From NCBI GenBank assembly GCA_018806915.1, contig JAGKQI010000005.1, forward strand, positions 1-64,000: a stretch of 64,000 nt of DNA, in the 5' to 3' direction. Source of the stretch: Phytophthora colocasiae. Lineage: Eukaryota; Oomycota; Peronosporomycetes; Peronosporales; Peronosporaceae. Positions 32,893-42,777 of this stretch are shown one piece after another. Under the pieces are notes generated by a model. The model made no database searches. It was not told the origin of the DNA and saw only the letters and a program-made list of their open reading frames with translations. The position numbers were made by a program, and so were the translations under genes. Position 1 is the first letter of the stretch. Each line of letters begins with the position of its first letter.

Positions 32893-33862
32893 CTAGATGT
32901 TGGCGACGTTCTTCTGCATATCAAGCTGCACAAAGTGGTCGCTGCCACCTGTGTACGATGGCACTGCGCGGGCGAATGGAATCGATTCTGCTGCATTCGA
33001 GAGGCCATCTACCGCAAACTATCAAGTCGTCAAAGCTTTGATGAGAATAAAAATTTGACAAGAATGCAACAGCACTCAACTCACCTCCGGGCGGTCTCGT
33101 AATGCAAGTACTTGGGGCAGCTCCACGAGATGCAACTTCGCATAACGCAGTACGACGAGTCCGCTACCAATTGACAGCAAATAGAACGCCCACGTACACA
33201 TCACCGCCTTCTCGCGCTTGGTTTGCACAAGAAACACAAGACACGCTGCATATGCTAGCGCAAATAGCACTAGAAGAGGCCACGTGCGCTTGCAATAGTG
33301 GTGTTTGATCTTGTTTGCACTCAGGGACAGTGGGAAACGCCCTACAAACTTCTCGATCTTGCGGATGTAGTAGCCCATGATCTTGAGTCGGTATTGATCT
33401 TCTGCCTGGACGATCTAACTCCACACCACAGAATCATAGACCAATAAAAAAACACTTTCTACCTCTGTGTTTCTAGCAAAATAGCAACCTCCGTCCAGTA
33501 GTCCCAGCGCATCAGCAGTCCTTCGGGCCATAGCACGTAGTAACGATACTGCGAAGGCACATAAGGAATCCATCAGCTTCGTTCCCCACTCAACCAACAC
33601 AGCTAATTCTGTTTCGTACCAGCGCCAGCGCCAGCTCCACCAGACTCACGAACGCCACCACTAGGAGCACGATCGTGTCCACGAACCAGTCGCGTGTGCA
33701 GAAGACGATGACGGATGGCACAACAAACACCATCAGCACACGCGCCAGTCCCAGCGCAAAGTAGCGGCGCTCCTGCGTAATCAGTGCCTCATTACTCATG
33801 TGTGGCGCGAAGCTGCGAACGATCTTGCGCCTGTGTGCCTGGTCTCCTTCCGACACGAACAT
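32893..33862 (-). CDS. Four-TM membrane protein of unknown function, spliced from short exons
   Basis: The exons were read from the sequence. The first begins at the ATG at 33862 (MFVSEGDQAHRRKIVRSF, then RVLMVFVVPSVIVF and a second TM). A short exon reads RYYVLWPEGLLMRWDYWTEV. A longer exon (about 33090-33420) reads QAEDQYRLKIMGYYIRKIEKF followed by two TMs. A last exon ends at the stop at 32893-32895 (SYTGGSDHFVQLDMQKNVANI). Splice signals are GT-AG. No family was recognised. The junctions are consistent in frame but not proven. Confidence 0.55.
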
Positions 33863-34000
33863 CCTAAGCTTGACGTCTCTTTATGACCTTCAAGACGATG
33901 AGGAATTTTACTCGCTAAAAATGTAATTAAAATGATTTCATTGGATAAAAATTGAATACCGGCCACTTCAACTTGAGCCTTTCGTCTACTTCGGGTCCCA

Positions 34001-35435
34001 TTAGTCCGCCTTGTTGCCATCCAACACCACGTCGACCGTATCGGGCGAGACTTCCGGGACGTTTTCAAGGTCGGCGTCTGCAGTTTCATCCAGAGTCGAT
34101 TGCGGCTGGCTGTAGGACTTGCTGTACTTCTTGCTGAAGCCCACAGTCGTGGAAACGGTGCTGACGGCGGCCTTGAACTTGCGGCGTGCGTTGAAGCGAC
34201 GCAGCTCCTCCAGAGCACTCGTGAGCTGCACTGTGGCCACCTCCGTGCCCGTGACCCAGCGGTGTGACAGCAGCTGGTCCACCGTCGCACTGCAGAGCAC
34301 AATAGTAGAAAACAAGGATTAGAAGCAACGAAAACACAAGCCAAACAATACAAACATGGACGTACCGCTTCTCTGGATCCACGACGAGCATCTGCGAGAT
34401 GAGATCCTTGGCATCATCTGAGACGTGGTCCCAGTATGGCGAGTCGAACTGGAATTTTCCCTTCTTAATCTTCTTGAAAAGCGCGTTGTGGTTGTCGTCG
34501 TGGAACGGAGGGTAACCACACAATAGAATGTACGTGATGACACCGATGCTCCAGATATCCACAGTCTTGCCGTACGGTTTGCCCTCGAGAATCTCTGGGG
34601 CGACGTATCCGGGTGTACCGCAGGCGGTCACGAGACCCTCACTGTCGAATTCGATCCTCTTGGCGAAACCAAAGTCCGCTAGCTTGATGGATGCATCGTC
34701 GTCCTTGCTGGTTAGTAGAAGATTCTCCGGTTTCAAGTCGCGGTGGACAATATTGGCGTCATGGCAGTACTTGATTGCCTCCAGGAGCAGCTTCACGAGA
34801 TCTCGAGCTTCCCTCTCGTTGTAGTACGACTAGAAATATAAAACAACTTGGTCAGTAAAAATACTTTGCAACGACCGTAAAGCAAAACCAGCACCAACCT
34901 TCTCCACGATCCGGTCGAAGAGCTCGCCACCCTCCATAAATTCCGTCACCAAGTAGTAGAACTTCTCCTCAACGAAGAAATCGTGCAAGATCATAATGTT
35001 TGGGTGGTTCATCTGTAACAAAATCACACCGTAGTAGGTTAAACACCCCAATTCACCAGTCGATGCTTCCACGATCTCACCTGCTTCAGAATAGCAACTT
35101 CTGTTGTCAGCGCCTCGATATCCTCAGCCACCAGACCATCGCGCTTAATGCACTTAATGGCGTAGCGCTGGCCCGTCGGCTTGTGAACGGCGATGCGTAC
35201 AACTGAGAAGGTGCCTGAGCCAATGACCTTGCCCAGTGTGTACTGTTCCTCGAAGCTGTTGGCATTTACAGCGGCCGGTGCTGTTTTCCCGTTCGCCGTG
35301 GCGTTGTTATCGCCGCTGGTGTCCACTTGGGTCACCACATCCTGGTCCTGGTATGAAATAGTTCATCATTAGCTTAGGTGGTATAAACAACGTCAATGCT
35401 ATTGCGCGTACCGGCTTAGAACTGACGCAGCCCAT
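34001..35435 (-). CDS. CaMK-type Ser/Thr protein kinase with N-terminal lipidation micro-exon
   Basis: Exons are 35412-35435, about 35081-35350, 34899-35012, 34366-34829 and 34001-34289. The 24-nt first exon encodes MGCVSSKP, a consensus N-myristoylation start with an adjacent palmitoylatable Cys. The kinase domain is complete: GSGTFSVV glycine loop, YAIKCIK, HRDLKPENLLL, DFGFA, activation loop TACGTPGYVAPEIL, DIWSIGVI. After HRWV a helical tail (LTSALEELRRFNARRKFKAA) resembles the autoinhibitory/calmodulin-binding helix of CaMKI. No EF-hand is present. Likely a membrane-tethered Ca2+/calmodulin-regulated kinase. Confidence 0.85.
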
Positions 35436-35667
35436 ATTGCTTCTGGATGCAGCGGAAGGAGTTCGGAGTCAGTCGAGGGCTTCTAGTTGTGTTGTGGTGT
35501 TGCTGCTCGGTCTTGTCGAAGCTCGAAAGGCGGCTAAAACGGACCGACTTTTAGCTAAATATAGATGATTTATGCGAATCAGCGCTGGCTAATGTAGAAG
35601 GGTTGGGGGATTTATTTCTGGGTGAACAAGTACGTGGCCGAATCTGTTTGAGAAATGGCTCCGGTGC

Positions 35668-37103
35668 TCAGGTAGTGAAGGTAAACTTGTCTCCCTGTCC
35701 AAGAAATTGGCAACAAGTTGGGCGGCTTAGATCAAGGCTTAGATCAAGGATCGTCCAGGAATATGCGGCTTGAAGCACGTACCTGCCGGAGCTTCGTGTT
35801 GAGTTTGGGCTCCACGTACGAGACACGCTTGGCTGTCCTGGTGGTGGGTCGTCTTCTGAATGGGCTGCATTGACCGAAACGTGCTGGTACGATCGCCGAC
35901 TTCGCGCCGCGAGGTCCAGAAATTACACGAGGCTTCGGCAATCGGCGAATCGGACGATGGCCTAAGCCGTAGTAGTCTCCCTGTTGACAACATTAGCTAT
36001 ACTGGCGAATCTGTTCTGGAGGAATCTTACCCGTCGGAGTTTCGTGTTCAGCTTGGGCTCGGCGTACGACATATTGGTATCTCGCTGGCGTAGTTGCCTC
36101 TTCACGCGAGTGAGTTCGGTTGCATTGAGTCTGTCGTCAAATGAAACACGTACCTGCGAACCTGCTCGATCTGAGCTGGAGTTGACGTATGCGTTCTGGC
36201 GGTTGTTCGTAGTGGAATCTGTCACTGCCACAGCCTTGGTCATATCTTCATCGCCGCTTTCCACTGTGCTTGCGTTTTCCTGGCATCGACAGAATTGAAA
36301 TCGAATTACCAGTCGCAACAATCATGAAACACTGCATACCTCTATAGCTCTGCAGATAACTTTGGTGCACGCAAAGATCGGTGCTTTGTTGTACGACCCA
36401 GCTGACACTGACACTCGCGGTGTCTGGTTATCGCCACCAGCAAGTTAGATCGATTTTCACCGTAGCTGATCAATTCCAGTCGTACCGATTGAGATAGTCG
36501 TATAGCTCTTGCTCTCCAAATTGGGGGATAGGACGGCTCGGGCTCAGGCTCAGGCTCGAGGCTAGTTCCCACTGTAGTGCATGTATTTTGGTCGAGTTCC
36601 TTGATGTCGCATTGAATAGAGCGGTGTTGAACTGCGCAACAATAAAGTTATCTACCGAGCAAAAAATACACGAATATCATTGCCTTACCTTCAGTAGTTT
36701 TGTACCGTGTCTCCATCCACTTTGTCACTACAACACATCAGCAAACAGTGTTGTCAAAACTTTGTGGTGCCTAGGCTGCTTTCGAGGAAAGCGAACCTTT
36801 GTCCGAGAACATGGCAGTCTGAGCCGCTCGAGCTGCAATTAACCGTCAGCACAACAGCCAAGTCAACAGTAGTAGTTACAACAATATCCACCTTTGGTAA
36901 GCTCTTTCTTGACTCCAGTCTGCCACAGCGAGCAACGGAATGGTGAAACTACGCACTAGAAGACAAAACCATCCAAGAGTCAACTCACCAATGCTTTAGC
37001 CAATCCGCGGTTCTTCTCTGATAAAATGCAAACTTTTTCCCGGAGTTGCCTCAACTCCTGCATGACGCTGAGTACACGTGCGCTGCCACTGGGCTGGGTC
37101 ATG
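35668..37103 (-). CDS. Shugoshin-like protein (multi-exon)
   Basis: Exon 1 (36989-37103) encodes MTQPSGSARVLSVMQELRQL and a coiled coil (REKVCILSEKNRGLAKAL) like the N-terminal dimerisation coil of shugoshins. Internal exons are small and only partly resolved, including a Glu-Pro run (EPEPEPEP). Two separate exons near the end carry the basic shugoshin C-terminal motif: MSYAEPKLNTKLRR (about 36010-36070) and RVSYVEPKLNTKLRQ (about 35790-35830). The last exon reads GDKFTFTT and stops at 35668-35670. Shugoshins protect centromeric cohesin by recruiting PP2A. The family call rests on the coil plus the C-terminal motif. Confidence 0.6.
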
Positions 37104-37119
37104 GTCAAAATTTGACCTT

Positions 37120-37213
37120 TAATGTCGTTTGGAGATCACTTTCTCAACGCTTTTGATGGGGATACTTAATGTCGTTTGGAGATCACTTTCTCAACGCTTT
37201 TGATGGGGATACT
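37120..37213. repeat. 47-bp unit duplicated in tandem
   Basis: Two exact copies of a 47-bp unit beginning TAATGTCGTTTGGAGATCAC lie head to tail between the divergent shugoshin-like and zinc-finger genes, in their shared promoter. An exact copy implies a recent duplication. Confidence 0.85.
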
Positions 37214-37302
37214 TAGCGTATACTTAAAGAAGTACACACAACAAGGCCCTCTGGATACTTATACAAAATACCAGAGAATTACATTCTCAATCACGCGCCA
37301 AA

Positions 37303-38454
37303 ATGGATGTGCAGGGCAACGCTGCGTTCAAGTCCTTCCCAGGCGAGAGCTTCCGCTTCGGCGTTGTACATTTAGATGACGTCGGAGAGGTGTGGCTGGA
37401 GAATGACGCGTCCAAGAAGCGCTGGTGCGTCGTTTCTACGTAGAATTCTACGATTCATCACATTAACCGAACAGTATTCTTGTCTGCAGGACATGCAAGG
37501 TGGCCGACGTCGCTGCGTTTGCTCCCGAGGGCGTCGTTTTGCCTCAGAAGACAGTGCTTCATTATTTAGCGGTGTGTGAGACTGCAGCTTTCTTTTCAAA
37601 CAAGGTTTTAGTATAAATTCACACATTTTCGCATTTTGCAGGCCAGTTTAAAGGAATCCGCTGCGAACGCAGGGCCAACACTAGCCCGTGAAGATGACGA
37701 CAAAACTCTACAACTGGAAGTGACGATTAAGTTGGGTGTTGCAGATTTTGAATGGGCTCCCAAGTACGTGTTTCCATTGACTTTGGAGACTCCACCGACA
37801 GAAGCGCAAGCGGAACAGATTAAACTCCTCAACACACAAGTTCAGGAACTTCAAGAGGAAGTGAAGACGCTGAAGCAGCAGATGCAAACTGTGCTACAGG
37901 CACAAGCAGCAGCCCAGTCAGTTCAAGTACAAGCACGGGAACTATCGCCCACGTCGTCGCCTCCATCTGTCTCCCCTCGCCCTTCTCCAGCAGCACCCCA
38001 ATCTGTGGCTGTGGTGGAGAGTCAGACGACGGTATCGACATCTTGTCGTGGAGCCCAAGTGTGGGGTGACATTATTGGCCGGCCGTACCACAAACTCGTG
38101 CAGACGAAAGAGTATCGAGAGACTAAAAACCCGCTCGGAGCAACCATTCGCAGTCATCGTCAACATACCTGCAAAGTGTGTTCTGTGCTGCGTGGGAATC
38201 GCAAACGCGCCTCTCTGTCTTCTTACTACTGTCCGGCGTGTACAGAACGGTTCAAAGGGGGAATGGTTTTCCTTTGTGATAAACCCCGGCCACATGAACC
38301 AAGTGAGTATCAGAATGCTACGTGCAGTCAAATCTGGCATTTAATGTGGAATAACGGCGAGGATATTCCTCAAACCGCAACGTCATCGATTCGAATGCGG
38401 AAAAAACTGAAAGCAAGCCCGAGTGAAAATGATACGAGCTCAGGGACACACTAA
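37303..38454 (+). CDS. Possible XRCC4/PAXX-like head and coiled coil fused to piggyBac-type zinc finger
   Basis: Exons 37303-37424, 37490-37571 and 37642-38454 join in frame. The first 120 residues (FRFGVVHLDDVGEVWLEND, WTCKVADVAAFAPEGVVLPQ, KTLQLEVTIKLG) read like the beta-sandwich head of the XRCC4/XLF/PAXX superfamily. A coiled coil follows directly (IKLLNTQVQELQEEVKTLKQ), then a Pro/Ser linker. The C-terminus has TCKVCS, YYCPACT, VFLCDK and CSQIWHL, the spacing of the cysteine-rich zinc domain that ends piggyBac transposases. No transposase catalytic domain is present. The head assignment is by pattern only; zinc binding is better supported. Confidence 0.5.
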
Positions 38455-38586
38455 GGCATGAAATACATGACACTACCTTCTCTATTCCAAGCGCTGTTTG
38501 TCTTGTGCCATCGAGTATGGGTGTAGCAGAACTGCAGCTTGTACGTGGTTTCGATGGCTGGCTATCGTATAAGCGGACTCTCCCTT

Positions 38587-39176
38587 CTACAGTGTAAACG
38601 AGTACGCATTAACTTCGGGACAATTTGATGGGAATGGTATCAAATGGGATCGACTCGCCTTGTTCAATGCGTACGGATCGACCCCTTCGCGAAGAAGTAG
38701 CTGGACGACTTCAGCGTGTCCACCCTGAGCAGCTTTGTGAAGAGATGTACTGTCGTCATGAGCTGGGAGGTTGACGTTAGCACCAGATTTAATCAGCAAT
38801 TCGCAGATTTTTAAATGTCCAAGAAGTGCAGCATGGTTCAACGCGCTGCATCCTGTCTACGAAGCAGTTCCAGCATCAAGCAGCGCTTAGTTGTTTATGT
38901 AGTGAAGTATCGGACAGTTTTGTGTCGAACCTGGTCGGTGGCCCCAATATCTACGATGCCCTTGGATAGAAGCCGGCACACTCGATCGAAGTCATTATTT
39001 AGGACGGCCACATGCAGAGGAGTGGTTGCTGGTGGGAAGTTGGGATCACGAAGTTGGTTGTAGTACTGTTTGAAAGAAGCACTGAGCTGCAGGGCGGAAC
39101 AACCGCTCATTACGAATGAGTAAGGTAAGGACGAAAGTGCTGCATTCAAGAAACGCTTTCTGTTTTTGGCCAACAA
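38587..39176 (-). pseudogene. Broken ankyrin-repeat gene fragment
   Basis: Two ankyrin-bearing frames lie end to end: one with FPPATTPLHVAVLNNDFDRVCRLLSKGIVDIGA (38895-39176) and one with LNHAALLGHLKICELLIKSGANVNL and SLHKAAQGGHAEVVQLLLREGVDP (38587-38841). They are joined only by an out-of-frame stretch. The 5' end runs into sequence homologous to the 3' end of GH30 genes, so the upstream Met is not a credible start. It is probably a remnant of a longer ankyrin protein. Confidence 0.55.
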
Positions 39177-39275
39177 ATTACAGAATCGTAGTGGAAGTTG
39201 ACGGCAGGAGGATCACCGTCTGCATCGAGTGCGCAGGTAGCGACAATGTGATTCACAGTCACTGTCATGATGAAT
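39154..39275 (-). pseudogene. Relic of a GH30 gene 3' end
   Basis: About 100 bp here matches 40852-40948, the last codons and 3' flank of the neighbouring GH30 gene, in the same orientation. The shared blocks include TTTTTGGCCAACAAATTACA and GGATCACCGTCTGCATCGAG. After ACAATGTG the relic lacks about 17 bp and similarity fades. This shows that a further GH30 copy once stood here. Confidence 0.7.
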
Positions 39276-39499
39276 CAAATTTTTTGATCATTTAGTGAAG
39301 TACCAATTCAAGTTGAAGTCAATTCATTTCATTCGTAGCGTGGACCACACTGGGCAAGGCCCAGTGCGAGAAAGAACAACATTGGCAACCAATCGGCAAC
39401 TATGTCCGCAGGAAACGGCAAGAAGAAAGACCACGAAGACGTGCTTGCGTGACTGCGTGGACTAAAGTCGAAGAAGACTCTGTGCCGTGTCAAGGACTA

Positions 39500-39795
39500 C
39501 GCTGGTGTGTCCCTCGAGCGCGTTTCCTGAATTGTTGTCCGCATCCTTGCTCTGGGCAAACGAAATCAACTTTTTCTTCCGACGAAGATCCGGATTCCTG
39601 GTCCAACAACACAGCGTCCAAATCTTCGCAAGAAAGGGTGAAGCCAGGAAGAACGGTACCACCATCAAGATCAAGATCTCTCCACGCGCTATTGGTAACA
39701 CGTCGAACAGGACGCATTCCTCGGGCGTATCGCTTGTATTCGTACATGATTCTGTTCCTGGGATCAATGAGCCATCCCAATTGCGACGAAGGCTG
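39500..39795 (-). pseudogene. Uma2-like nuclease fragment, inverted copy
   Basis: The minus strand encodes QLGWLIDPRNRIMYEYKRYA, GGTVLPGFTLSCEDLDAV and FVCPEQGCGQQFRKR, nearly the same as the plus-strand copy at 40083-40340. It has small indels (DLDLDGG, VLLDQ) and a broken zinc finger. The upstream half with the catalytic core is missing. Confidence 0.7.
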
Positions 39796-39875
39796 ATTTG
39801 TTCCATTTCGGATGGTGGTGTTCGGACGCAGCGTGATCGGACCAGTAATTATCAAGATGTTGCTCATGTGAATAC

Positions 39876-40421
39876 GTGCTGGATGGCACAACGCTTCGGG
39901 TCCCCGATGTGGCGTATGTGCCTCGAAATGATGCAAGACAGCTAACCGAAGCTCAACGATGGACTCGTGGTGGAGAACCTTTTGCTCCGACGTTCGTAGT
40001 GGAAGTCGACACTCTCACTGGTCCACATTCCAAGCTTGATGCTCTCGATCACAAGATGAGAAATGAGTACTTTCCTCACGGTGTGCAATTGGGATGGCTC
40101 ATTGATCCCAGGAACAGAATCATGTACGAATACAACCGATACGCCCGAGGAATTCATCCTGTTCGACGCGTTAGCAATAACGAGTGGAGAGATCTTGATG
40201 GTGGTACCGTTCTTCCTGGCTTCACCCTTTCTTGCAGAGATTTGGACGCTGTGTTGGACCAGGAATTCGAAGCTTCGTCGGAAGAAGAAGTTGATTTCGT
40301 TTGCCCAGAGCAAGGATGCGGACAACAATTCAGGAAACGCGGTACATGGACTTCTCATGCCGAATGGCACCGTGCTGAAAGAGCTAGAGCTCGACGTAGA
40401 GCAAACCGTGCGAATCATTAA
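39876..40421 (+). CDS. Uma2/DUF820-like PD-(D/E)XK nuclease with C2H2 zinc finger, 5' incomplete
   Basis: The frame carries VPDVAYVPR, PTFVVEVDTLTG, LDALDHKMRNEYFPHGVQLGWLIDP and VLPGFTLS, the ordered signature of the Uma2 (DUF820) family of the PD-(D/E)XK nuclease superfamily: PD, then E of VVEV, then K before the Y-x-x-x-GV helix. A perfect C2H2 finger follows (C-x4-C-x12-H-x3-H in CPEQGCGQQF to SHAEWH), then a basic tail. No ATG is available at the 5' end, and an inverted copy of the second half abuts it. It may belong to a mobile or repetitive family; no transposon ends were identified. Confidence 0.6.
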   Translation: MLDGTTLRVPDVAYVPRNDARQLTEAQRWTRGGEPFAPTFVVEVDTLTGPHSKLDALDHKMRNEYFPHGVQLGWLIDPRNRIMYEYNRYARGIHPVRRVSNNEWRDLDGGTVLPGFTLSCRDLDAVLDQEFEASSEEEVDFVCPEQGCGQQFRKRGTWTSHAEWHRAERARARRRANRANH

Positions 40422-40478
40422 TTCAAGGGAAGTTTTCACGTTAGTTAGTAGACGCAACGCTTGGATGTCATAAGAATA

Positions 40479-40525
40479 AAAAAATAATAAACATTGCGCC
40501 GACAGTTTTACGTTTATTATTTTTT
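40479..40525. terminator. 14-bp perfect inverted repeat in AT-rich 3' flank
   Basis: AAAAAATAATAAAC (40479-40492) and GTTTATTATTTTTT (40512-40525) can form a 14-bp stem around a 19-nt loop, shortly after the Uma2-like frame. Each arm also supplies AATAAA-like signals on its own strand, so it may serve two convergent transcripts. Confidence 0.4.
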
Positions 40526-40875
40526 CTCAAAACAATTAAAGGGGTATGTATATCGATACCCTACTAATATGTCGTTCGAACCTTTGGCATTGAGGAAGTA
40601 TATGGTTGCACAACCAACCCGGTCTTAACATCAGCGAGGATATTACTTCACTTCAAGTTTCTCAATACATGTAACGACAGTTCATATACATATATGTTGG
40701 GCTGTAAGACTCTCAAACAGATCAGTCGAATTGATCCCAATTACATTGATTGGCTTCGGAAGAGTCAGTGAGAAGTGTCCTAAAGTACTCAAGGAATTGA
40801 AAAACGCATTATCACCCAAAATGGCATCGACAACCATGAAAGTGTTGGAAACGTTTTCTGTTTTTGGCCAACAAA
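40526..40875. other. AT-rich spacer, no gene
   Basis: No supported ORF. The right end is the 3' flank of the first GH30 gene and is shared with the relic at 39154-39275. Confidence 0.4.
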
Positions 40876-42495
40876 TTACAAAATCTTGGTAACAGCTGAC
40901 GGTGGGAGGATCACCGTCTGCATCGAGTGACCAGGTAGCGACAATGTGAACGTCTTCGAATCCGTTTGCTTCACACTCACCGTCACCGCCGAGCTATCGC
41001 GGTTCATAAACTGAATCACCACACGGTTTTCTGGAGTTACAAACGCAGTGCGGTGGAAGCTGCTCAGCGTTTTCGTCTTGGGGAACTCGATACGTTTCGA
41101 TCCGGCTGGAATGAACTTGGAGAAGTGACCCATGATGTAGAACATGGGCTGTTTGTAGAACTCAGCGCCGTTCGCTTCGTCAACGAGAATCGGCGCGTCA
41201 ACATAGTTATCAGCCCAGGTTGGTCCTCCTGAAGTATCAAGAGCCAAGTTCCAGTCAGCCCAACCAGCGACGTAGTTGTTGATATCTTCGATAATGTCAT
41301 GCCCGTAGTTCTCAGCACGAGACCAGCTCTTGTCAGCGTCAGTTAGAGAAACACCAGACCCAGTGCCCAGCCAGCTTGGGAGGTAACCTTCACAAGCTTC
41401 CGTCGCTAACATGAAAATATCTGGGTAGTCCTCGTAGAAGGAAAGCAACTTGTCAAAGTCGCCGCCCAAACTGAAGAAGAAGAAGTCGAGGTCGCGGTAC
41501 CAGTGTACGCCGAGACCACTGATGTACTTCAAGGCGTCAGCATCTTCAAATGGTGATAGTCGATCAAGGATTCCAGACTTCTGGTCATCGCCAGCGATGA
41601 TCTTCAAGTCTGGATGGTTCTTCGCCATCATCGGACCCAAGTCCAACTTCACGAAATCGCGTTCTTGATCGGCAGTCAAGCGCAGAGATTGCCACTCCGA
41701 AGTCTGCAGAATTGAGCTCGATGGCTCGTTCTGCACCGTCATAGCCCAGAAGTCAATGCCTTCATCGGAGTACGCGTCGAAGAACTTGGAGTAGTAGAGT
41801 GCCAGAGCCTCCCAGTATTCCTCACCTGGATTCCCCTTCAGTGCGCAGTTGATGGTCGTATTCTTCGTCGTCATCCAGGCAGGAGGGGCCCAAGAAGACG
41901 CGAAAAGTTTCACATCTCGCGATGAAGCCTTGAGCGCACGTTGGATGAGGTCGATCTTGTGCGAAGATTTGTCCACAGCGACGGAGAAATGCTCCATCTC
42001 GAAATCGTCCACCACATCGTTGTACGAGTAGATACTCGTGGAAAAATCCGTCGAGCCGATGGGGACTCGACCCAGCGTGTACTGCAAACCCGTCTCCGAG
42101 AAGTACTGGTCCAAAACCATTTGCTGCAGCGTCGACGACAACTTGTACACGTTGATAGTAGCCGCATCCGTGAAGGACCCACCGAAGCCGATCATTGTCT
42201 GGTACTGCGTGGACACATCGATCGAGTACGTGGGACTACTCACAGCCGTCGAGTCGACGTTCACCACCTTGTATGTGAAGCGATCTCCAGCCTTGGACGT
42301 GGTGTAGACCCCGACTTGGCCAGTCGTGAGGCTGGTGTAGTTGTTGGAGACCGTGTCACATTGGGTAGCATTGCAAACGCAGACCCCCTCGAGGTTGGTT
42401 TGGTAGCGCGTGGACCAGTTGCTGCAGGTAGCCGACGCGCGTTGAGTGGTGATAAGGAGAGCTGCGAGGGTGGAGAGCACGTAAGGTGCAAGCAT
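40876..42495 (-). CDS. GH30 glucocerebrosidase-like secreted hydrolase (copy A)
   Basis: This 539-residue intact single exon has a signal peptide of about 22 residues (MLAPYVLSTLAALLITTQ). It then has the Cys-rich GBA-type N-terminus (YQTNLEGVCVCNATQCDTVS) and the (beta/alpha)8 blocks QTMIGFGGSFTDAATIN, LGRVPIGSTDFS and FASSWAPPAWM. The acid/base is Glu257 in QNEP and the nucleophile Glu366 in TEACEG. The C-terminal beta-domain has FYIMGHFSKFIPAGSKRI and VVIQFMNRDSSAVTV. GH30_1 enzymes hydrolyse glucosylceramide or related beta-glucosides outside the cell or in lysosomes. It is nearly identical to the interrupted copy at 54282-57070 on the opposite strand. Confidence 0.9.
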   Translation of the reverse strand: MLAPYVLSTLAALLITTQRASATCSNWSTRYQTNLEGVCVCNATQCDTVSNNYTSLTTGQVGVYTTSKAGDRFTYKVVNVDSTAVSSPTYSIDVSTQYQTMIGFGGSFTDAATINVYKLSSTLQQMVLDQYFSETGLQYTLGRVPIGSTDFSTSIYSYNDVVDDFEMEHFSVAVDKSSHKIDLIQRALKASSRDVKLFASSWAPPAWMTTKNTTINCALKGNPGEEYWEALALYYSKFFDAYSDEGIDFWAMTVQNEPSSSILQTSEWQSLRLTADQERDFVKLDLGPMMAKNHPDLKIIAGDDQKSGILDRLSPFEDADALKYISGLGVHWYRDLDFFFFSLGGDFDKLLSFYEDYPDIFMLATEACEGYLPSWLGTGSGVSLTDADKSWSRAENYGHDIIEDINNYVAGWADWNLALDTSGGPTWADNYVDAPILVDEANGAEFYKQPMFYIMGHFSKFIPAGSKRIEFPKTKTLSSFHRTAFVTPENRVVIQFMNRDSSAVTVSVKQTDSKTFTLSLPGHSMQTVILPPSAVTKIL

Positions 42496-42777
42496 GGTTA
42501 CAGTGACGTGGGATTTTCCGACGTTTGGAAGATTCGCAAATGAATGGGAGTGTTATTTCGATGGTCATTGTGAGTTACTACAGCTCATATTTGATGACGA
42601 AGAACTGATCTTGAGCAGTCATGAACGAGATCAAAGCAGAAGCCATGCCCTGTACCCTCGCTGTTTGTCATATTTGATGACGCAGGCTGATCCTGTGCAC
42701 TGTTATCCATGTTACACTATAACCAAGTAATACGCAAGACATCACCGTTTCCGACAGCTTCACTGTTACATGACTGC

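Noticed and set aside
41941..42543. 200-codon ORF antisense to GH30 copy A
   Set aside because: It is a frame shadow of the conserved GH30 sequence, and the same shadow reappears opposite copy D.
42598..42690. Repeated ATTTGATGACG near the GH30 A/B spacer as a regulatory repeat
   Set aside because: Only two imperfect copies; chance cannot be excluded.
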